This document shows positions 17,835 to 26,990 of a DNA stretch of 64,000 nt, piece by piece. How positions within the stretch are numbered: the stretch's first letter is position 1; the number at the start of each line of letters is the position of its first letter. This DNA comes from Sphingomonas gei. Its GTDB lineage: Bacteria > Pseudomonadota > Alphaproteobacteria > Sphingomonadales > Sphingomonadaceae. Location of the stretch: assembly GCF_004792685.1 (NCBI RefSeq), contig NZ_SRXT01000003.1, positions 124,001 through 188,000 on the forward strand. The letters run 5' to 3'. The notes under the pieces are model-generated. The model saw only the letters and a program-made list of their open reading frames with translations, was not told where the DNA came from and did no database searches. A program made the position numbers and the translations under genes.

Positions 17835-18740
17835 ATGGCGCGGATGGAGATGATTGCCGAACTCGCAACGCGCATTGCGTGGCATGCCCGAAATCCTGGG
17901 ATAACCGGGACAGCGATGCCTGGCGTGTCGCTGATCCGCGCCGATCGGCCGACCGTTCCGGTGCCGGCGGTTTACGAGGCATCGCTTTGCCTGATCGCGC
18001 AGGGCGCCAAGCGCGTATCGCTCGGCGACCACAGCGTGATCTACGATGCGGCGCACTATCTCCTCGTCTCGGTCGACTTGCCGCTGGTCGGCCACGTCAC
18101 CGAGGCGAGCCCCGATGCGCCCTACCTCTGCTGCAAGATCGACCTCGACCAGGCGGTGCTCGCCGATCTGGTGCTCGCCGATGCCGCCCCGCTGCGATCC
18201 CCGGACCTGTCCGCGCTCGCAGTCTATCCCGGCGACCCCGAACTGATCGATGCCGCGTGCCGGCTGGTCAAGCTGCTCGACCGGCCGGAGACGATCCCGG
18301 TCCTCGCCCCGCTGATCGAGCGGGAGATCCTGTACCGGCTGCTCACCGGTCCGCACGGCGCGATGCTGCGGCACATCGCCGCCGCCGACAGTCGGCTGAA
18401 CCAGGTGACCCGCGCGATCGCCCGGATCCGCGCCCGTTTCCACGAGCAATTGCGCATCGACGAGATCGCCGTGGAGGCGGGGATGAGCCCGTCGTCGCTC
18501 CACGCGCATTTCAAGGCAGTCACGCGGATGACGCCGCTCGAATATCAAAAGCAGCTTCGCCTTCAGGAAGCGCGCCGGCTGATGCTCGCGGAGGGCGTCA
18601 GCGCCGGAGCCGCCGGCTTCGCGGTAGGCTATGACAGCCAGTCGCAGTTCAGCAGGGAGTATCACCGCCTGTTCGGCGCGCCGCCCCGGCGGGACATCGA
18701 TCGCCTGCAGGCTGCGCCCGAGGCACTGGTGGCGGCCTGA
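17835..18740 (+). CDS. AraC-family transcriptional regulator (AraC_N type)
   Basis: A 301-residue regulator. The first 170 residues resemble the AraC_N sensor domain found in regulators next to dehydrogenase genes (PAVYEASLCLIAQGAKRVSL, then a VSVDLPLVGHV strand). The C-terminal 100 residues are two AraC helix-turn-helix motifs: RIDEIAVEAGMSPSSLHAHF and AGFAVGYDSQSQFSREYHR followed by FGAPP. The start is uncertain: 17835 is used, with 17778 upstream and ATGs at 17844 and 17850 as alternatives, none with a clear Shine-Dalgarno. Divergent from the SDR gene, which it probably activates. Confidence 0.85.
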   Translation: MARMEMIAELATRIAWHARNPGITGTAMPGVSLIRADRPTVPVPAVYEASLCLIAQGAKRVSLGDHSVIYDAAHYLLVSVDLPLVGHVTEASPDAPYLCCKIDLDQAVLADLVLADAAPLRSPDLSALAVYPGDPELIDAACRLVKLLDRPETIPVLAPLIEREILYRLLTGPHGAMLRHIAAADSRLNQVTRAIARIRARFHEQLRIDEIAVEAGMSPSSLHAHFKAVTRMTPLEYQKQLRLQEARRLMLAEGVSAGAAGFAVGYDSQSQFSREYHRLFGAPPRRDIDRLQAAPEALVAA

Positions 18741-18853
18741 CCCGCGCTCGCTCGCTTGACAGTGCCGTGCTTGCCCCGCCAAGCCCGCATCCGATGGGGT
18801 CACATTCCAAAACCGGGCGTGGCGACGCGGGGAAGCTCCTCGATCCCGCCAAA

Positions 18854-19891
18854 ATGGGCCAGCCCACGATGGACGACGTCGCGGCGCTCGCCGGCGTGGC
18901 GCGCGCCACCGTCTCGCGGGTGCTCAGCAACCATGCCAATGTGCGCGCGGTGGTGCGCGAGCGCGTCATGCAGGCGGTGTCCGCGCTCGACTATCGAGTC
19001 AATCCGCAGGCGCGGGGCCTTGCCAGCAAGGTCGGCAAGACGCTGATCCTCGTCCACTGCACCAACCCCGATGCCGAGCCCAATTCCTATTATGATTCCG
19101 CGCTCGAACTCGGGGCGCTGCGCGCCGCCGCCACCGCGGGGTTCGAACTCTCCACGCTCAGCCTGTTCACCGACGATCCGCGTCGTTCGGACAGACTGAT
19201 CGAATTGCTCGCCTCGGGTCGCTGCGCCGGGGCGATCCTCACGCCGCCGATGTCGGACGACGTCGCGCTGGCCAAGCGACTGGTCGAGTTGGGCTATCCC
19301 GCGATCTGCGTCGCCCCCGGGGACGAGGTGCGCGGGCTGCTGGCCGGCGTCGGGCTCGACGAGGAGGCGGCCGGGCACGAGATGGGGACCTATGTCGTGG
19401 CGCTCGGCCACCGCCGCTTCGGCTATGTGCTCGGGATCGAAGGGCATCGCTCGGCCGAGCTGCGTTATGCGGGCTTCGCGCGCGCGCTGGGCGAGGCGGG
19501 GATATCCGAAAACGCGGTCGTCACCGCGCGGGGCGACTTCACGTTTCGCGCCGGCGTGATCTGCACGCAGCAGCTGCTCGATTCGGGCAGAGAGGTCAGC
19601 GCCGTGATCTGCGCGAACGACGACATGGCGGTCGGAGCGTTGTTCGCGGCGCATCGAATGCGGCTCGCGGTGCCGGCCGAACTGTCGATCGTCGGTTTCG
19701 ACGATGCCCCGATCTCGGCGCACACCTGGCCGCCGCTCACTACGATCCACCAGCCGGTCCGGACGATCGCTGCCCGCGCAGTCGAGCTTCTGGTCGAGGC
19801 GATCGGCCGCGGATCTCCGCTCTTGCCGGCATTCGAGGCCGTCGAGCACCGCCTCGTCCTTCGCGAGTCAGCCACCGCGCCACGCGGCTGA
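18854..19891 (+). CDS. LacI-family regulator of the glycan locus
   Basis: A 345-residue LacI/GalR repressor. Residues 5-55 are the DNA-binding domain (TMDDVAALAGVARATVSRVL, then the hinge helix NPQARGLASKVG). The remainder is a periplasmic-binding-protein-like sugar sensor with the standard late motifs VICANDDMAVGAL and SIVGFDDAPISA. The start is uncertain: 18854 puts the HTH at the N-terminus as usual; in-frame 18794 (ATG) and 18767 (GTG) would add 20 and 29 residues and none has a clear Shine-Dalgarno. It lies directly upstream of, and in the same direction as, a TonB receptor whose promoter region holds a perfect LacI-type operator, so it very probably controls that gene. Confidence 0.9.
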   Translation: MGQPTMDDVAALAGVARATVSRVLSNHANVRAVVRERVMQAVSALDYRVNPQARGLASKVGKTLILVHCTNPDAEPNSYYDSALELGALRAAATAGFELSTLSLFTDDPRRSDRLIELLASGRCAGAILTPPMSDDVALAKRLVELGYPAICVAPGDEVRGLLAGVGLDEEAAGHEMGTYVVALGHRRFGYVLGIEGHRSAELRYAGFARALGEAGISENAVVTARGDFTFRAGVICTQQLLDSGREVSAVICANDDMAVGALFAAHRMRLAVPAELSIVGFDDAPISAHTWPPLTTIHQPVRTIAARAVELLVEAIGRGSPLLPAFEAVEHRLVLRESATAPRG

Positions 19892-19941
19892 ACGATCCAG
19901 ATCAATGCCATTGACGCGGCCCTGCTTCTGCCGATAGACAA

Positions 19942-19957
19942 TTGGAAGCGCTTCCAA
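19942..19957. promoter_or_regulatory. LacI-family operator upstream of the TonB receptor
   Basis: TTGGAAGCGCTTCCAA is a perfect 16-bp palindrome with the central CG pair typical of LacI/GalR operators. It sits 76 bases upstream of the receptor start, downstream of the LacI gene. Immediately after it, AACGTTG occurs twice (19958-19964 and 19967-19973), which might be a second protein-binding or promoter element. Confidence 0.8.
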
Positions 19958-20033
19958 AACGTTGGCAACGTTGTCGGATGCAGCTGCGATAAATGCAGGG
20001 CGATCAACCGCCCGCACCTAGGGGAGAGATGAG

Positions 20034-22892
20034 ATGGGGCAGAAGCCTGGCGCACGCCGCACCGATTCGGCATCGTGGAAACTCGGCTTGACGGCGTCAT
20101 CGCTTGCGTTGGTCGCGGGGCTCCCGGCGGCAGCTTGGGCGCAGGAAGCAGCGGCGCAGGATGAGGCGCCGCCTGAAGAGGTCGTAGTCACTGGCCTTCG
20201 CGCCAGCCTCGCAAGCTCGATCAACATCAAGCGCAACGAGACTTCGATCGTCGAAGCGGTCTCGGCCGAGGATATCGGCAAGCTGCCCGACGTCTCGATC
20301 GCCGAATCGATCGCGCGCTTGCCTGGCCTCGCCGCACAGCGCGTCAACGGCCGCGCGCAGGTGATCTCGATCCGCGGTCTCGCCCCTGATTTCACCACCA
20401 CTTTGCTCAACGGCCGTCAGCAAGCGAGCTCGGGCGACAACCGTGCGGTCGAGTTCGACCAATATCCGTCCGAATTGCTGTCGAGCGTCGTCGTCTACAA
20501 GACCCCCGACGCCAGCATCGCCGGGATGGGCCTGTCGGGCAGTGCGGATCTGCGTACGGTACGGCCGCTGACCTTCGGCAAGCGCGTGATCGCGCTCAAC
20601 CTGCGCGGCGAGCTCGATGCCGATGGCGGCAAGAATGCGGACATTTCGCGGCGCGGCTGGCGCGGGACGGTGAGCTATATCGACCAGAACGCCAGCGGCA
20701 CGCTCGGCTGGTCGATCGGCTATGCCCATCTCGATTCACCGAGCCACGTCCAGCATTATAAAGCGTTCGGCTATGAATCGTTCGGCGGCGTCTGCGAGCC
20801 GGGCACCGCGCTCCCGCCCTCGTGCACACCCGATACGGTCCAGCCCGATTCGGCCGATGCGGCGCTCCAGCTCAACGGGCAGGAGATCTGGCAGACCAGC
20901 CGGCGCAACCGCCGCGACGGCGTGATGGGCGCGCTCGAATGGAAGCCCAGCGATAGCGTCCACAGCGTCCTCGACCTCTATTATTCGCGCTTCAAGCAGA
21001 AGGAAGTGATCCGCGGTGCGCAGTGGTTCTCGAACGGCTTTGCGGACAGTGCGACCTTCACCAATGTCGGGGTCACCGACATCGGCGGGTCTCCGGTCGG
21101 CACCTCGGGTCACGTTACCAATGCCGTGCCGATCCTCCGCAACGACATGAACACGCGCGAGGACGAGCTGTTCTCGGCGGGGCTCAACAATGAATTCCAG
21201 CTCGACGACCGCACACGCTTCGTCGCCGATCTGAGCTATTCGAGCAACAAGCGCGACGAGACCTATATCGAGACCTATTCGGGCTATGGCGCGGGGCCTT
21301 TCCAGACCCGCACGCTGGACAGCTACGATTTCTCCTTCCCGGCCGATGGCGCGTTCCCGACCTATGATTTCGGGCTCGATTATGCCGATGCAGGCCAGAT
21401 CTCGCTCGGCGACCGCGCACCCTGGGGCGGCTGGGGGCATGACGGCCTGCTCAAGTCGCCGCACGTCAAGGAGGATCTCGGCGCGATCGATCTCGAGCTG
21501 AGCCACGATCTCGGCGGGTTCCTCAGCAGCATCGAGCTCGGCGTGAACTACACCCGCCGCGTCAAGCGCAAGACCGTCGACGAGCTCGACCTCAACCTCA
21601 AGAACGGCCGCCAGCAGGTGCCGATCGGATCGCAATATCTGCTCGATCCGACTTCGCTCGATTTCGCCGGCTTCGGTGACGTGATCGCGTGGGACCTCGC
21701 AGCCGCGCTGGACAATTATTACGACAAGACTCCGCTCGAGGATGCCAACCACTTCGACAAGACGTGGAAGATCAAGGAGGACATTGTCACCTGGAAGGCC
21801 AAGGCGAACATCGAATGGGGGCGGCTGCGCGGCAATGTCGGCCTGCAAATAGTCAGTCAGTTCCAGGCCTCGTCGGGACTGCGCATCAACCAGACGCTGA
21901 CGCCGATTGCGTTGACTCAGGTCTACGAGACCTCGGACTATACCGACGTGCTGCCGAGCGCGAACCTGATCTACGATCTCGGCGGCGGGCATCGCTTCCG
22001 CCTCGCCGCCGCCAAGGTGCTCGCGCGGCCCCGGATGGACGACATGCGCGCCAATTTCACGCCGAGCTTCAACGCCAATCCATGCGGCGGGAGCCCGCCC
22101 TGTGCGCCGGGAAGCACGGTCAATCCATGGTCGGCGACCGGTGGCAATCCCGATCTCCAGCCTTGGCGCGCCAAGGCACTCGACGTCGCCTATGAATGGT
22201 ATATCGGCAAGGCGACCTACATCAGCATCGCCGGCTTTTACAAATGGCTCGATAACTACATCTACAACCGCAACTTCGCGCTCGACTTTTCGGGCCTGCC
22301 GATCCCCACCAACCAGATCCCGGCGGGCATCGTCATCAGTCCGATCGGCCAGGTGACGATGCCGGCCAACGGCCCTGGCGGCAATCTCAAGGGGATCGAG
22401 CTGAGCGGCGCGTTCGAGCTCGGCCGGCTATTGCCGGCGCTCGACGGCTTCGGCTTCACCGGCAGCTACTCCTATACCGAATCGAGCCTCAGCCCGACCG
22501 ACAACAACGATGTCGTGCGCATCCCCGGCCTGTCGGGAACGGTGTACAACGTCACCGGCTATTTCGAGAAATGGGGCTTCCAGGCGCGCGCGAGCTATCG
22601 CTTCCGCTCGGCGTTCAAGGGCGAGACGGTGCAATTGTTTACCAATCGCGGCTATACCGAGATCCTCGCGGACAAGCAGCTCGACACTCAGATCGGCTAC
22701 ACCTTCGCCGAAGGGTCACCTCTGCGCGGGCTCGGGGTCCTGCTCCAGGTGAGCAACGTCACCGACTCGCCCTATCGCACACGGCTCGGACTGGACAATG
22801 GCGGCACCCATACCAGCGACGGAACGCCGCTTCCCGAGACCTATGAGAAATACGGCCGCCAGTTCCTGCTCGGCTTCAACTACCGGTTCTGA
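20034..22892 (+). CDS. TonB-dependent receptor, Caulobacter type (glycan/oligosaccharide uptake)
   Basis: A 952-residue outer-membrane receptor with a signal peptide ending near AWA-QE (residue 37). The plug opens EEVVVTGLRASLASSINIKR, then EAVSAEDIGKLPDVSIAESI and ISIRGLAPDFTTTLLNGR, the hallmark of the large TonB receptors of Caulobacter and sphingomonads that take up plant-derived sugars. The barrel runs to the C-terminal YGRQFLLGFNYRF, ending in Phe. Placement behind a LacI regulator and operator, and ahead of a tryptophan-halogenase homologue and a GH30 enzyme, indicates an oligosaccharide ligand. The start follows a GGGGAGAGATG stretch with a near-ideal Shine-Dalgarno. Confidence 0.93.
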   Translation: MGQKPGARRTDSASWKLGLTASSLALVAGLPAAAWAQEAAAQDEAPPEEVVVTGLRASLASSINIKRNETSIVEAVSAEDIGKLPDVSIAESIARLPGLAAQRVNGRAQVISIRGLAPDFTTTLLNGRQQASSGDNRAVEFDQYPSELLSSVVVYKTPDASIAGMGLSGSADLRTVRPLTFGKRVIALNLRGELDADGGKNADISRRGWRGTVSYIDQNASGTLGWSIGYAHLDSPSHVQHYKAFGYESFGGVCEPGTALPPSCTPDTVQPDSADAALQLNGQEIWQTSRRNRRDGVMGALEWKPSDSVHSVLDLYYSRFKQKEVIRGAQWFSNGFADSATFTNVGVTDIGGSPVGTSGHVTNAVPILRNDMNTREDELFSAGLNNEFQLDDRTRFVADLSYSSNKRDETYIETYSGYGAGPFQTRTLDSYDFSFPADGAFPTYDFGLDYADAGQISLGDRAPWGGWGHDGLLKSPHVKEDLGAIDLELSHDLGGFLSSIELGVNYTRRVKRKTVDELDLNLKNGRQQVPIGSQYLLDPTSLDFAGFGDVIAWDLAAALDNYYDKTPLEDANHFDKTWKIKEDIVTWKAKANIEWGRLRGNVGLQIVSQFQASSGLRINQTLTPIALTQVYETSDYTDVLPSANLIYDLGGGHRFRLAAAKVLARPRMDDMRANFTPSFNANPCGGSPPCAPGSTVNPWSATGGNPDLQPWRAKALDVAYEWYIGKATYISIAGFYKWLDNYIYNRNFALDFSGLPIPTNQIPAGIVISPIGQVTMPANGPGGNLKGIELSGAFELGRLLPALDGFGFTGSYSYTESSLSPTDNNDVVRIPGLSGTVYNVTGYFEKWGFQARASYRFRSAFKGETVQLFTNRGYTEILADKQLDTQIGYTFAEGSPLRGLGVLLQVSNVTDSPYRTRLGLDNGGTHTSDGTPLPETYEKYGRQFLLGFNYRF

Positions 22893-22921
22893 CCCCTCCT
22901 TGGGGGAAACCCTCGGGAGCT

Positions 22922-22958
22922 GGGGAGGCGACGGGCGTGCCTGCGCCTCCCCTTTTTT
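22922..22958 (+). terminator. Intrinsic terminator after the TonB receptor
   Basis: A 9-bp GC-rich stem (GGGGAGGCG with CGCCTCCCC), a 13-base loop and six T residues directly after it. It lies 30 bases past the receptor stop and before the halogenase-like gene, so that gene needs read-through or its own promoter. Confidence 0.8.
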
Positions 22959-23035
22959 CAGGAATGATGCCGACGGCGCGGCCTTGCCAACCACCGGCCG
23001 GTTGCGAGACCATCGCGCGACAGGGAGAGGAAGCG

Positions 23036-24529
23036 ATGGAGCAGATCAGGCGGATCTTGATCGTCGGCGGCGGGTCGGCCGGCTGGATGGCCGCGGCCTT
23101 GCTCGCCAAGCTCTTCCAGGGCCTGTATCAGATCACTCTGATCGAATCCGAGGAGATCGGTACGATCGGCGTGGGCGAGGCGACGATCCCGGCGATCAAG
23201 AAGTATAACGACTTGCTAGGCCTCGACGAGAACGACTTCCTTCGCCGTACCCAGGGGACGTTCAAGCTCGGCATCCAGTTCGTCGACTGGCTGCGGCAGG
23301 GATCGAGCTATATCCACGGCTTCGGAGTGATCGGGCAGGATCTGGGCTGGCTGCGCTGCCATCAATATTGGCTCAAGATGCATGGGCTCGGCCGCGCCTC
23401 GGACTTCGCCGCATATTCGATCAACACCGCTGCGGCACTGGAGGACAAGTTTCGCCGCGCCGATCCCAAGATGGCGGAATCGCCGATCGGCCACATCGCC
23501 AACGCCTTCCATTTCGATGCCAGCCTCTACGCAAAGTTCCTGCGCGGATTCGCCGAGGAGCGCGGGGTTATCCGCCGCGAAGGCAAGGTCGTCGACGTCG
23601 CGCTGCGCACCGACGGCTTCGTCGAGTCAGTCACGATGGCAGACGGCGAAGCGCTCGAAGCCGATCTGTTCGTCGACTGCTCGGGGTTTCGCGGGCTGCT
23701 CATCGAGCAGGCGATGGCGACCGGCTATGAGGAATGGACGCAGTGGCTGCCGTGCGATCGCGCGATCGCGGTGCCGTGCGCGCGCAGCGCGGCGTTCACG
23801 CCCTACACCCGCGCTACCGCGCGCAGCGCAGGCTGGCAATGGCGCATCCCGCTCCAGCACCGCACCGGCAACGGCCATGTCTATTCCAGCCGATATGTGG
23901 ACGATGCCGAGGCCGAGCGCGTGCTGCTCGCCGATCTCGACGGCGAGCAGCTTGCCGAGCCCAACCGCATCCGCTTCGTCACCGGCAAGCGGCGCCGGAC
24001 CTGGAACCGCAACTGCGTCGCGATCGGCCTCGCCGCGGGATTTCTCGAGCCGCTCGAATCGACCAGCCTGCACCTCATCCAGTCGGCGATCATCCGGATG
24101 GTGCGGCTGTTGCCCGATGCGCGCTTCGATCCCGCGACGATCGCCGAGTTCAATCGCCAGACCGATTTCGAATATGAGCGCGTCCGCGACTTCATCATCC
24201 TCCACTACAAGGCCACCGAACGTAGTGACACGCCGTTCTGGCGCTATTGCCGCGACATGGAGGTGCCCGACACGCTCCGCCGCAAGATCGACCTGTTCGC
24301 CGCCAACGGCCGTATCTTCCGCGAGGATGAGGAATTGTTCGCCGAGGAGAGCTGGATCCAGGTCCTGCTCGGCCAGGGGGTGATCCCGCGCGGTTACGAT
24401 CCGCTGGTCGACATCAAGAGCGAGGCGCAGATCGGGCAGTATCTCGGCAATATCGAGCGGGTGATCCGCAAATGCGTCGATCTGATGCCGACCCATGCCG
24501 ACTATGTGGCCAGGACATGCCCGGCCTAA
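23036..24529 (+). CDS. Flavin-dependent tryptophan halogenase family protein
   Basis: A 497-residue FAD enzyme homologous to tryptophan halogenases such as PrnA. The dinucleotide motif GGGSAGW is at residues 11-17, followed by GVGEATIP, the conserved active-site lysine region GTFKLGIQFVDW (Lys77), and the WxWxIP signature as GWQWRIPLQ, which guards the substrate site. FLEPLESTSLHLIQS near residue 340 is also family-typical. The start follows GGGAGAGGAAG. In sphingomonads and Caulobacter many such homologues sit beside TonB receptors and glycoside hydrolases rather than in antibiotic clusters; their role there is not established. Halogenation of free tryptophan should not be assumed. Confidence 0.92.
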   Translation: MEQIRRILIVGGGSAGWMAAALLAKLFQGLYQITLIESEEIGTIGVGEATIPAIKKYNDLLGLDENDFLRRTQGTFKLGIQFVDWLRQGSSYIHGFGVIGQDLGWLRCHQYWLKMHGLGRASDFAAYSINTAAALEDKFRRADPKMAESPIGHIANAFHFDASLYAKFLRGFAEERGVIRREGKVVDVALRTDGFVESVTMADGEALEADLFVDCSGFRGLLIEQAMATGYEEWTQWLPCDRAIAVPCARSAAFTPYTRATARSAGWQWRIPLQHRTGNGHVYSSRYVDDAEAERVLLADLDGEQLAEPNRIRFVTGKRRRTWNRNCVAIGLAAGFLEPLESTSLHLIQSAIIRMVRLLPDARFDPATIAEFNRQTDFEYERVRDFIILHYKATERSDTPFWRYCRDMEVPDTLRRKIDLFAANGRIFREDEELFAEESWIQVLLGQGVIPRGYDPLVDIKSEAQIGQYLGNIERVIRKCVDLMPTHADYVARTCPA

Positions 24530-25512
24530 GACCCCTGCAGCCTTGCGAGCAGCGCACGGCGCATTTGCGCGATGTCGCGCGGCGAAGTCGCGCCCAGAAT
24601 CCCCCGCGCTTCAGCGGGCAGATGCGCGCCCGGATCGCCATCGGTCAGGAAGACATAGTAGTCGAACATCGCCCGCCACGCGCGGCGCTGGTCGGCGGGC
24701 AGGGTGCGCAGGCTCATCATCCCGGCCATCATCGCGTCGAGCGGCGAGCCGATATCGATGCGCGCCGGATTCCACCAATAATTCACCAGCACATTGAACG
24801 CATCGAGCGCCTCGACATGATGATACCATTGATAGGGGATGTAGAGCGCGTCGCCGGGATCGAGCTCGGCTACCAGCGCCGCGTCGAGTGCCTGAGCAAA
24901 GCGTGGAAAGCGGACGAGATCGGGGGCAGTGACATGCACCATGCTCACCTGCACCCCCGCGGGGGTGGGATCGAACGGACCCATATAGAGATTGCCGACC
25001 TGCTCGGGCGGAAACAAAGTGAAGCGCCGCCGCCCCGCGGCAACGCATGCGAGGTTCTCGGACGGATCGTGATGCGTCGCGACCTTGGCGGCGTTGCCGA
25101 TCCACAGCCGCGGCCCGATCTCCGGCGGCAGAAGCGGCATCGGGTTGCGCTCGGCGAATCCCGGGAGATGGGTGGCGGCGGGCAAACCCTGCAGCGCGAG
25201 CGTCTCGGGCCGGACGGAATCGGCCGCTTCGCCGAGCAGGTCGAGGAAGCCGGCAAGCGTCGCCGCCTCGCGTTCGAAATTCAGCCCGGCAGCGTTCGCG
25301 CCGTAATGCAGTCGGCCCTCGATTTCGGGCGGCGCGCGCATGAACTGCACGGGTTTCGCGGTTGCCGGTCCGCGCAGCCATGTGGCCGCGTCGTCGGTGC
25401 GAACGATCGGCCAGTCGGCGACCAGTCCTTTGAGTATGACGGGCTTCGCCGAGGCGCGTATCTCGTGGAAGATCGCCGGGGAAACGTCGTGCAAGGCCGG
25501 GATCGGACGCAT
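24526..25512 (-). CDS. Cupin-like JmjC-domain protein
   Basis: A 328-residue protein of the cupin-like/JmjC fold, probably a 2-oxoglutarate- and Fe(II)-dependent hydroxylase. The start of the domain KPVILKGLVADWP (residues 23-35) is family-typical. The metal ligands can be read as His147-x-Asp149 in ATHHDPSEN and a distal His in PGDALYIPYQWYHHVEAL near 231-232. It ends tail-to-tail with the halogenase homologue, sharing 4 bases including both stops, and is divergent from the GH30 gene. JmjC-like proteins recur with TonB receptors and halogenase homologues in this group, so a linked function is likely; the target is unknown. Confidence 0.85.
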   Translation of the reverse strand: MRPIPALHDVSPAIFHEIRASAKPVILKGLVADWPIVRTDDAATWLRGPATAKPVQFMRAPPEIEGRLHYGANAAGLNFEREAATLAGFLDLLGEAADSVRPETLALQGLPAATHLPGFAERNPMPLLPPEIGPRLWIGNAAKVATHHDPSENLACVAAGRRRFTLFPPEQVGNLYMGPFDPTPAGVQVSMVHVTAPDLVRFPRFAQALDAALVAELDPGDALYIPYQWYHHVEALDAFNVLVNYWWNPARIDIGSPLDAMMAGMMSLRTLPADQRRAWRAMFDYYVFLTDGDPGAHLPAEARGILGATSPRDIAQMRRALLARLQGS

Positions 25513-25568
25513 CGCTACAGCCTATCAGTGGCGCGGTGCGACGAGCAACCGCGGATGGGGAGGATGTC

Positions 25569-26990
25569 ATGAGAAGGCTCGCTTTGCTGCTGGCACTGGC
25601 CATCACCGCCTGCGCGCCGATAGGCCGGCCGAGCGCCACTCCTGGGGCGGTGGAGGTCTGGCTCACCACCCCCGACAAGGCGGCTTTGCTCGCGCAGCAA
25701 GTCTCGCTTCCCTTCGAGATCGGCGCACCGCCGCCCGATGCCATCGCAGTGGATCCGGCGCAGCGTTATCAGCGCATGGTCGGCTTCGGCGCCTCGATCA
25801 CCGATGCCTCGGCGTGGCTGATCCAGAAGCGAATGAATGCGGCCCAGCGCAAGGCGCTGCTCGCCGAACTGTTCGGGCCCGCGCCAGGGCTCAATTTCTC
25901 GTTCACGCGGCTGACCGTCGGCGCCTCCGATTTTTCGCGCAGCCACTATAGCTACGACGATGTGCCGAAGGGGCAGACCGATCCGGGGCTCGCGCATTTC
26001 TCGATCGCGGCCGCAAGCGTAGACGTGTTGCCTACCGCCAAGGCCGCACGCGCGGTCAATCCGCGGCTCGCCGTGATGATCTCGCCGTGGAGCGCGCCGG
26101 GCTGGATGAAGACGACCGACTCGCTGATCAAGGGCAGCCTGCGCGAACGGGCCTATGCGCCTTTCGCCACCTATTTGCGCCGCACGGTGCAGGGCTTCGC
26201 TTCCACGATCGGCCCGATCGACTATCTCAGCATCCAGAACGAGCCCGATTTCGAACCGGACAATTATCCCGGCATGCGATTGAGCGCCGCGCAACGCGCG
26301 CGCATCATCGGCGATCATCTCGGCCCCGAGCTCGAACGCGCCGGGCTGAAGACCCGCATCCTCGACTGGGACCATAATTGGGACCAACCCAAACAGCCGC
26401 TCGCCGTGCTCGCCGATCCGCAGGCCGCGCGTCATGTCGCGGGCGTGGCCTGGCATTGCTATGGGGGCAATGTCAGGGCGCAAAGCGAGGTTCGCGACCG
26501 GCATCCCGACAAGGACGTGTTCTTCACCGAATGCTCGGGCGGCGAATGGTCCACGGCCTGGCCCGACAGCTGGGCATGGACGATGCGCAATCTCGTGATC
26601 GGCAGCACCCGCAACTGGGCGCGCGGCGTGCTGATGTGGAACCTCGCGCTCGACGAGAATTTCGGCCCGCATCTCGGCGGCTGCGGCAATTGCCGCGGCG
26701 TCGTGACCATCGACAGCCGGACCGGCGCGGTCACCCGCAATCTCGAATATTACGCGCTCGGCCATGCCAGCCGCTTCGTCGCAGTGGGCGCGTGGCGGAT
26801 CGCGTCGGACAGCCGCTCGGGCGAAGTCGAAACCGTTGCCTTCGCCAATCCAGACGGATCGAATGTGCTGCTTGCCTTCAATGCAGCCAAGGACGCGACA
26901 GCGTTCACCGTCGTCAACGATGGTCGCCATTTCGCCTATAGCCTGGCACCCGGCGCCGCCGCCACCTTCCGCTGGCGGGGCCGCCGCTGA
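25569..26990 (+). CDS. Glycoside hydrolase family 30 (glucosylceramidase-like), lipoprotein
   Basis: A 473-residue GH30 enzyme. The N-terminus has a lipobox ITA-C (Cys15), so it is a membrane-anchored lipoprotein facing periplasm or surface. The fold starts with QRMVGFGASITDASAW; the catalytic acid/base is Glu225 in IQNEPDF and the nucleophile Glu321 in FFTECSGG, with WHCYGG at 295-300. A C-terminal beta-sandwich follows from about residue 390. GH30 members cleave beta-1,6-glucans, beta-glucosides or xylans; the subfamily cannot be fixed by eye. The start at 25569 follows GGGGAGGA. It ends on a TGA that overlaps the presumed start of the sugar permease. Confidence 0.93.
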   Translation: MRRLALLLALAITACAPIGRPSATPGAVEVWLTTPDKAALLAQQVSLPFEIGAPPPDAIAVDPAQRYQRMVGFGASITDASAWLIQKRMNAAQRKALLAELFGPAPGLNFSFTRLTVGASDFSRSHYSYDDVPKGQTDPGLAHFSIAAASVDVLPTAKAARAVNPRLAVMISPWSAPGWMKTTDSLIKGSLRERAYAPFATYLRRTVQGFASTIGPIDYLSIQNEPDFEPDNYPGMRLSAAQRARIIGDHLGPELERAGLKTRILDWDHNWDQPKQPLAVLADPQAARHVAGVAWHCYGGNVRAQSEVRDRHPDKDVFFTECSGGEWSTAWPDSWAWTMRNLVIGSTRNWARGVLMWNLALDENFGPHLGGCGNCRGVVTIDSRTGAVTRNLEYYALGHASRFVAVGAWRIASDSRSGEVETVAFANPDGSNVLLAFNAAKDATAFTVVNDGRHFAYSLAPGAAATFRWRGRR

